Assembly: GCA_001701295.1 (NCBI GenBank)
Contig: DAAV01000161.1
Coordinates: 8,541-16,132, forward strand
DNA length: 7,592 bases
Direction: 5' to 3'
From: Bacteroidales bacterium H10
GTDB lineage: Bacteria; Bacteroidota; Bacteroidia; Bacteroidales; Muribaculaceae
This document shows positions 1 to 5,312 of this stretch, in pieces. Numbering within the stretch: the first letter of the stretch is position 1; every line of letters begins with the position of its first letter. The position numbers and the translations under genes were made by a program. The notes beneath the pieces were generated by a model that had not been told where the DNA came from, searched no databases, and was given only the letters and a program-made list of their open reading frames with translations.

Positions 1-750
1 CATTTCCTCGGACAAAATTTTGCCAAGGCATTCGATGTCACGTTCATGAATAAAAACAATGAGCCGGAATATGTCTGGGCGACATCATGGGGTGTATCCA
101 CTCGTCTTATGGGTGCGCTGATCATGACTCATAGCGATGATAACGGACTTGTACTTCCTCCGAAACTCGCACCTATACAGGTAGTGATAATTCCGATCTA
201 TAAAAATGACGAAGGCTTGAAAGAAATCTCGGCTAAAGTCGAACCTATTGTCGAGGAATTCAGACGTCGCGGCATAAGTGTGAAATATGACGATGCCGAC
301 AACAAACGCCCGGGTTTCAAGTTCGCGGACTATGAATTAAAGGGAGTGCCTGTCCGTCTTGCCATTGGTCAGCGCGATCTCGAGAACGGAACTGTGGAGG
401 TGATGCGCCGTGACACTCTTGAGAAGGAGACTTATCCTTTAGAGGGTATTGTTGATCATGTTGTCAAGGAACTTGACGATATTCAGGATAGCCTTTTCAA
501 ACGTGCGCTTGAAAATAGAGAACGTCGTACCATTACCGTCGATTCCTACGACGAGTTTAAAGAGAAAATTGAAGAAGGATACTTTATTCTCGCTCATTGG
601 GACGGTACTGTTGAAACAGAAGAACGCATCAAGGAAGAAACCAAGGCGACCATACGTTGTATTCCGTTTGATGGAGACAAGACTCCGGGCGTATGTATGG
701 TAACCGGGAAACCGTCGGCCAGACGTGTGCTTTTTGCCCGCTCATATTGA
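1..750 (+). CDS. proS: Prolyl-tRNA synthetase, C-terminal part (5' end outside window)
   Basis: Cytoplasmic class II aminoacyl-tRNA synthetase that charges tRNA-Pro with proline using ATP. The reading frame is open from base 1, so the N-terminal catalytic part lies to the left; 249 residues remain. Visible residues 1-55 hold the end of the catalytic core, with [13 protein letters not shown] and a motif 3 region ([17 protein letters not shown]) carrying the conserved Arg. Residues about 59-150 form the anticodon-binding alpha/beta domain (start IQVVIIPIY), and about 175-249 the ProRS C-terminal domain, ending in Ser-Tyr. This C-terminal domain marks the archaeal/eukaryotic-type ProRS, not the E. 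coli type with an editing insertion. Of the four Cys that bind zinc in relatives, only one seems kept (Asp201, Thr206, Cys232, Thr235 by my alignment from memory). The peptidase gene follows after 40 nt. Family assignment is secure. Confidence 0.97.
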   Translation, partial: HFLGQNFAKAFDVTFMNKNNEPEYVWATSWGVSTRLMGALIMTHSDDNGLVLPPKLAPIQVVIIPIYKNDEGLKEISAKVEPIVEEFRRRGISVKYDDADNKRPGFKFADYELKGVPVRLAIGQRDLENGTVEVMRRDTLEKETYPLEGIVDHVVKELDDIQDSLFKRALENRERRTITVDSYDEFKEKIEEGYFILAHWDGTVETEERIKEETKATIRCIPFDGDKTPGVCMVTGKPSARRVLFARSY

Positions 751-790
751 TGCAATCTTCAAACTGACTAACCTACAGAATCATTACAGC

Positions 791-2974
791 ATGAAAACGA
801 ATAGAAATTTTCTTACAATAGGAATCGGTTGTTTAGGCATATTGTCGGCGGCTGCTTCGACTCTTGGCGTCGATGATTATTGCAGTCCTACGGTCACGTC
901 TCCTGCGGGAGTGAAAGAAATGCGTCCGTTAAACGATGGAGAATCCTTTGCTGCGTTATCAGACGATGGCTCCGCTATTGATGTGTACAGTTACCAGACG
1001 GGTGAGAAAATTTCTACGTTGTTTTCTATCCAAGGTGTCAAGGGAGACATAAAAATTGACAGTTTTGACGGATATGAACTGAGTGCAAATGAAAAGAAGA
1101 TTCTCCTTTGGACAGATTCTAAAAAAATATACAGGTATTCGTTTACGGCGGAATATTACGTATACGATATTCTTCGTTCCACACTGTCAAGAGTGTCGGA
1201 AGATGGCCCTCAGCGCGGCGCGACCATTTCTCACGACGGAAGAATGGTGGCATATCAGCGCGACAATAATTTATTTATATCGAATATCGATTATAAGTCA
1301 GATAAGGCTATAACGACAGACGGGAAAATCAATGAGGTGATTTATGGTACTCCTGACTGGGCATACGAGGAAGAATTCGGCATGCTCAACAGTATTTGCT
1401 GGAGTAGTGATGACAATACCCTTGCTTTCATCAGATTTGATGAAAGCAAGGTTCCTGTCTATGCTTTCGATGAGTATAGAAGTTATTGTGATAAAGATCC
1501 TCTCGGAGATATTTATCCTTCTTCCTATCGGTATAAATATCCCCTGGCGGGTTATCCCAATTCCACAGTTGAGGTTTTTGCATACAATATCGACAACCGT
1601 ACGACTAAGAAAATGGATCTCCCTATTGGTGAAGGGTATGTTCCGTCTATGGAATTCGACGGCAATGGAACTGACCTGATGGTCATGTTGCTCAATCGCG
1701 ATCAGAATTCATTGCAGTTATTTCGTGTAAATCCCGGATCGACAGTAGGCCGTCTCGTACTTTCTGAGAAAAGCGACGCATGGCTTAACCCTTCGGCCTA
1801 TCAGATGGTGAGATATTATCCGAAATCGTTTATATTCGGGAGTGAGAGAAGTGGTTATCGTCATTTATACGAATATGATTATAATGGCAATCTGTTGCGT
1901 CAGATTACCAAAGGAGACTGGAACGTGACTGATTATTATGGCAAGGATGCAAGAACGGGCACGCATTATATTCAGACCACACAGAACGGCGCGATTAACC
2001 GTAATGTCTCTTCGGTGGACAGCAAGGGTAATGTTTCGATGCTCAATAATACGCCAGGTACGGAATCTGCATCATTCAGCAAGAATTACAATTATTATTT
2101 GCGAAAATACAGCAGTGCGTTGATCCCTCCACAGTATACTGTCTGCAATAATAAGGGTAAGATTCTTAAGACTCTCGAATTGAATGAAACATATGCTGCA
2201 AAATACGCTTCGGCTCCGCGCATGGAATTTCTGAAAGTCAAGAATGCGGATGGCGAGGAGATGGATGCATATATCATAAAACCGGCCGATTTTGATCCGT
2301 CACGCCGTTATCCTTTGATGATGTACCAATATAACGGTCCTGACTCGCAACTGGTGCTTAACAGCTGGAAAATGGACGGAATCTATTATGTGGCTTCGCA
2401 AGGATATGTTGTAGCAGCGGTTGACGGCCGCGGTACAGGTAATAGAAGTCGCGAATGGGCTAATGCGGTTTATAGACAACTCGGACAGTATGAAACGAAA
2501 GACCAGTTGGCCGGCGCAAGATATTTTGCTTCGCTTCCTTATATCGATGCGGGCAGAACGGCTTGTTTCGGTTGGAGTTATGGTGGATATATGACGCTTA
2601 TGGAACTTGCCTCGCCTGAATGTGATTTTAAATGCGGAATCGCAATGGCTCCGGTCACTGACTGGCGTTTCTATGATTCCATCTACACTGAGAGATACAT
2701 GCTTACTCCTCAGCAGAATGAGAAGGGATACGATCTTGCCTCCGCACTCGACAAATCACAGGATGTCAAAGCCCGTCTGTTGATCATGTCAGGCACAAGC
2801 GACGACAATGTTCATTTCTACAATACTCTCAAATATACGTCTAAAATGAATGCGAATGGGCAGATATTCGACATGATGGCCTTGGCAGGGTTCGAACATA
2901 GTCTGCGAATGGGTAATGCCCGAACCGCTTTGTATAAGAAAATAGTAGATTTTCTTGATAGCCGACTCAAATGA
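791..2974 (+). CDS. Dipeptidyl peptidase IV precursor, S9B family, secreted
   Basis: Serine exopeptidase expected to remove Xaa-Pro or Xaa-Ala dipeptides from peptide N-termini, probably in the periplasm or at the cell surface. The 727-residue product starts with a Sec-type signal peptide (positive MKTNR, hydrophobic stretch 7-18, possible cleavage after Ala22 in SAAA-ST). Residues about 35-480 are the beta-propeller domain. It contains DWAYEEEF, whose Glu194/Glu195 match the double-Glu motif that holds the substrate N-terminus in DPP4, and FDESKVP. Residues about 500-727 are the alpha/beta-hydrolase domain, with the triad Ser596 (GWSYGGYM), Asp671 (SGTSDDNVHF) and His703 (GFEHSL), and Tyr514 (YQYNGP) at the oxyanion-hole position. 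Length matches the family (about 720-770). The frame is open upstream to 725, but ATG 791 is chosen because the signal peptide begins there; no Shine-Dalgarno is seen, as is usual in Bacteroidetes. A perfect 14-bp inverted repeat lies inside the gene at 1420-1451. Confidence 0.95.
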   Translation: MKTNRNFLTIGIGCLGILSAAASTLGVDDYCSPTVTSPAGVKEMRPLNDGESFAALSDDGSAIDVYSYQTGEKISTLFSIQGVKGDIKIDSFDGYELSANEKKILLWTDSKKIYRYSFTAEYYVYDILRSTLSRVSEDGPQRGATISHDGRMVAYQRDNNLFISNIDYKSDKAITTDGKINEVIYGTPDWAYEEEFGMLNSICWSSDDNTLAFIRFDESKVPVYAFDEYRSYCDKDPLGDIYPSSYRYKYPLAGYPNSTVEVFAYNIDNRTTKKMDLPIGEGYVPSMEFDGNGTDLMVMLLNRDQNSLQLFRVNPGSTVGRLVLSEKSDAWLNPSAYQMVRYYPKSFIFGSERSGYRHLYEYDYNGNLLRQITKGDWNVTDYYGKDARTGTHYIQTTQNGAINRNVSSVDSKGNVSMLNNTPGTESASFSKNYNYYLRKYSSALIPPQYTVCNNKGKILKTLELNETYAAKYASAPRMEFLKVKNADGEEMDAYIIKPADFDPSRRYPLMMYQYNGPDSQLVLNSWKMDGIYYVASQGYVVAAVDGRGTGNRSREWANAVYRQLGQYETKDQLAGARYFASLPYIDAGRTACFGWSYGGYMTLMELASPECDFKCGIAMAPVTDWRFYDSIYTERYMLTPQQNEKGYDLASALDKSQDVKARLLIMSGTSDDNVHFYNTLKYTSKMNANGQIFDMMALAGFEHSLRMGNARTALYKKIVDFLDSRLK
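1420..1451. repeat. Perfect 14-bp inverted repeat with 4-nt loop inside the peptidase gene
   Basis: The left arm CCTTGCTTTCATCA (1420-1433) and right arm TGATGAAAGCAAGG (1438-1451) are exact reverse complements separated by GATT. In RNA this could form a 14-bp hairpin with a tetraloop. It lies wholly within the dipeptidyl peptidase frame and encodes LAFIRFDESK, a segment that looks conserved in the family. No T-run follows on either strand, so it is not a standard intrinsic terminator. Function is unknown; it could be chance coding, an mRNA structure, or a trace of a template-switch mutation. Confidence 0.9.
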
Positions 2975-3012
2975 TTGACAGCCGGGGATATCTAATGAAT
3001 AAAGTCTAAGTC

Positions 3013-4377
3013 ATGAAAGATCTTGAAAAAGTAAATGCCTCGCAATTGTTCTCCTTTTGGAAGAACTTGTCGATCGGCATGCTTGTCATGATGGCGACTT
3101 TGTTTCTGTCATGGATTTTACCGTTCTATTTTTCACCTATCATCGGCTTGCTTGCGGCGGCTTTTCTCTACACGATGCTCTATAATAATAAGATCAAGGC
3201 GACATCTACATGCATGGTGGTGCCGTATGCGATCTTTTATTGTATGATTGTCTACGCTTTCTTGTCAATCATTCTTAATGTGTTGGATATATGGTCAATA
3301 ATTCATGTTCCTAAAGAACTGTCATTTTTCAATGATCCATATATTCCGGCTCTGATGCTTGATCCGGTGTGTCTTGTAGTACTCGCTATCTTTTATATGC
3401 GCCGCAACAAGCTGGCTATATGCATCGACTGCAAGATTTCCAAGGGGCTTTCTCTTGAGCGTGGAAAACTTGGTGAGATCCTGAATGTGGAGTCTCGTCT
3501 ACAACTTATTAATCTTATATGCCTCTTTGCTGTCCTCTCGGCGATAATATGGATATATTATTTTGTATGGTATTATCAGCATGCTCTTGTAAACAGTCGT
3601 GACTGGTATATATTTGTATGGATAAATATTATTGCGTTTATTCTTGATGAAATCTATTTTGCATCGCGTTATTATAATATTTATCTTGATCTGAAGGAGA
3701 ATGGAGAGATCATCACTGAAGCGGAACTCAGTGATATGACTATGAAGACATACCTGAGGTTTTATGTTGTATGTGGCAATAAGATCTTTATAAATACCAA
3801 AGTCGCCGATGCTCATCATAGCAATCGTTTTGTCATAGATACTCCCTTTGTGACTAAGCGAAATGTCAACGGTATAACCTCAGGAGAGGTGCATGGTATA
3901 ATACAGAAACTTACTGGCGTGATCGATGGAGAGTTGCGGTTTTGTTACGGTAGAAAATCTCCTGATCTTGCAAAACATCGCATTCTTCGTTATTTTTATT
4001 TTCTTGACGGCAAACCGGAAGATTATGATATGAATATTGACGGAGAGTGGCTGGATTTCGAGTTAATGAAGGTAATTTATAATGAGAAGCCAAATACTGT
4101 CTCTTCCATTATGCTCACCGATATTTCACGGATAGTGACCATTATTCTTACTCAGAAGCTGTTTGATGAGAGGGGATATCGTAAGATGAAAATCAAGTCA
4201 TACCATCCGACATTCGATCTTCCGGAAGTCCGTGCGAAGAACTATGATTTCCAGGATGACAAATGGCTTAGGATCGCGATGTATAATTCCGATATCAGAG
4301 GATTTCATATACGCAGGCTGTGGGATAGACTGAAGATAAATAGACAAAAAGATAATAAAGGAGGCGAATGGCAGTAG
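3013..4377 (+). CDS. Uncharacterised six-helix membrane protein with soluble C-terminal domain
   Basis: I do not recognise a named family. The 454-residue product has six hydrophobic segments at about 20-36, 40-57, 67-91, 112-129, 165-188 and 198-217, followed by a soluble region of about 235 residues. Basic residues gather in the loop after helix 2 and especially in loop 130-162, which by the positive-inside rule places both termini in the cytoplasm. Loop 130-162 contains a CxxC pair (Cys137, Cys140) followed by KGLSLERGKLGEIL; a second metal-binding pair is not evident. The C-terminal part is rich in aromatic and charged residues (LRYFYFLDG, GEWLDF, RRLWDRL) and shows no enzyme motif I can name. 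The start ATG is 38 nt after the peptidase stop, with no Shine-Dalgarno. The 3' end overlaps miaA by 10 nt, suggesting shared transcription and perhaps coupled translation. The gene appears more AT-rich than its neighbours, partly because of its Ile/Tyr/Phe-rich helices. It is a convincing real gene of unknown role. Confidence 0.85.
   Translation: MKDLEKVNASQLFSFWKNLSIGMLVMMATLFLSWILPFYFSPIIGLLAAAFLYTMLYNNKIKATSTCMVVPYAIFYCMIVYAFLSIILNVLDIWSIIHVPKELSFFNDPYIPALMLDPVCLVVLAIFYMRRNKLAICIDCKISKGLSLERGKLGEILNVESRLQLINLICLFAVLSAIIWIYYFVWYYQHALVNSRDWYIFVWINIIAFILDEIYFASRYYNIYLDLKENGEIITEAELSDMTMKTYLRFYVVCGNKIFINTKVADAHHSNRFVIDTPFVTKRNVNGITSGEVHGIIQKLTGVIDGELRFCYGRKSPDLAKHRILRYFYFLDGKPEDYDMNIDGEWLDFELMKVIYNEKPNTVSSIMLTDISRIVTIILTQKLFDERGYRKMKIKSYHPTFDLPEVRAKNYDFQDDKWLRIAMYNSDIRGFHIRRLWDRLKINRQKDNKGGEWQ
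4357..4364 (+). promoter_or_regulatory. Shine-Dalgarno-like site before miaA
   Basis: AAAGGAGG is a full match to the anti-Shine-Dalgarno core and ends only 3 nt before the miaA ATG at 4368, closer than the usual 5-9 nt. It lies within the last codons of the membrane-protein gene (Lys-Gly-Gly). Bacteroidetes genes rarely use such sites, and the other two starts visible here (791, 3013) lack one. It may help re-initiation at the 10-nt gene overlap, or may simply reflect coding sequence. Confidence 0.5.
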
Positions 4378-5288
4378 CGTCGATAGCAATCGTTGGTCCG
4401 ACAGCGTGCGGAAAGACCCGACGGGCTGTGGCTGTGGCTTCGCGTTTGGGGGGCGAAATATTGTCTGCCGATTCAAGGCAGATATACAGAGGCATGACCA
4501 TCGGTACAGGTAAGGATCTCGAAGAATATGGAGATATCCCTTATCATCTTATTGACATATGCGATGCCGGGGAAAAATATAATCTCTACAAATATCTCAA
4601 GGAATTCAGGAAAGCTTACGATGAGGTGCTTTCACGTTCGCGTGTGCCTGTGATATGCGGGGGGAGTGGAATGTATGTTGAAAATGCCGTCAAAGGTATA
4701 CTGATGCCCGAAGTTCCGGAGAATAAGGTTCTACGCGAATTTTTGCAAGGCAAGAATCTTGATGAGCTTGCGGAGATTCTTTCAGGCTATAAGACTCTTC
4801 ACAACACTACCGACATCGACAATTGCAAACGTGCGGTGCGGGCTATAGAAATCCAGGAATACTATCGCCGGCATCCGGAGGAGGCCCGGGGTATAGGGAA
4901 TGGAGAGTCGAAATCTCTCGATTGTATTGTTATTGGTGTCGATATTCCGCGTAATATCAGGCGCGAACGAATTTCAGCGCGGTTGCGTCAGCGTCTGGAC
5001 GCGGGAATGATTGATGAGGTGCGTTCTATTATTGATGGGGGCGTTGATGCAGATGACCTGATTTATTATGGCCTCGAATATAAATATGTGACCCTGCATG
5101 TGGTAGGAAGAATCTCGTACGATGAGATGTTTCATGATCTTGAAATAGCGATTCATCAGTTTGCAAAAAGACAGATGACATGGTTCAGAGGCATGGAGAC
5201 GAGAGGGACTAAGATCAACTGGCTCCCATATGATCTTTCTGATGATGAATTTGTGGACAGGGTTGAAGAATTGTTCTTTGCGGGATGA
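4368..5288 (+). CDS. miaA: tRNA dimethylallyltransferase
   Basis: Cytoplasmic enzyme that transfers the dimethylallyl group of DMAPP to N6 of A37 in tRNAs reading UNN codons, giving i6A, the substrate of MiaB. The 306-residue length fits the family (about 300-316). In order: P-loop GPTACGKT (residues 10-17), DSRQIYRGM with the probable general base Asp35, GTGKD (46-50), GGSGMY (98-103), an insertion domain for the tRNA anticodon loop at about 115-190, GLEYKYVT, and the late FAKRQMTWFR motif. The GTGKD and GLEYK(W/Y)VT signatures match one of the two MiaA paralogues that Bacteroides species carry, so a second copy may exist elsewhere. Ser100 stands where bacterial MiaA usually has the active-site Thr; Ser is also used in plant isopentenyltransferases, so activity is expected. 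The start is fixed by the P-loop distance. The gene overlaps the upstream membrane-protein gene by 10 nt and faces dnaG across 24 bp. Confidence 0.97.
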   Translation: MAVASIAIVGPTACGKTRRAVAVASRLGGEILSADSRQIYRGMTIGTGKDLEEYGDIPYHLIDICDAGEKYNLYKYLKEFRKAYDEVLSRSRVPVICGGSGMYVENAVKGILMPEVPENKVLREFLQGKNLDELAEILSGYKTLHNTTDIDNCKRAVRAIEIQEYYRRHPEEARGIGNGESKSLDCIVIGVDIPRNIRRERISARLRQRLDAGMIDEVRSIIDGGVDADDLIYYGLEYKYVTLHVVGRISYDEMFHDLEIAIHQFAKRQMTWFRGMETRGTKINWLPYDLSDDEFVDRVEELFFAG

Positions 5289-5312
5289 CTCTGATTGTAT
5301 CGGAGTTAGGGA

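Noticed and set aside
725..790. Upstream ATG at 725 as the peptidase start, overlapping proS
   Set aside because: The 22 extra residues have no family likeness and would bury the clear signal peptide that begins at ATG 791.
751..790. A separate Bacteroides-type promoter for the peptidase gene
   Set aside because: I found no convincing TAnnTTTG element with a TTTG at proper spacing in this short gap.
791..835. Lipoprotein signal (Cys14 in the leader of the peptidase)
   Set aside because: The hydrophobic stretch before Cys14 is short and the GIGC context is not a good lipobox; a type I signal ending near SAAA fits better.
3545..3562. AT-rich inverted repeat ATAATAT...ATATTAT
   Set aside because: Only 7 bp of A/T pairing in an AT-rich membrane-segment coding region; expected by chance.
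3499..3819. Minus-strand 106-codon open frame inside the membrane-protein gene
   Set aside because: Its translation is Ile/Lys/Tyr-rich antisense of the helices and has no recognisable motif, while the plus-strand frame has clear membrane topology.
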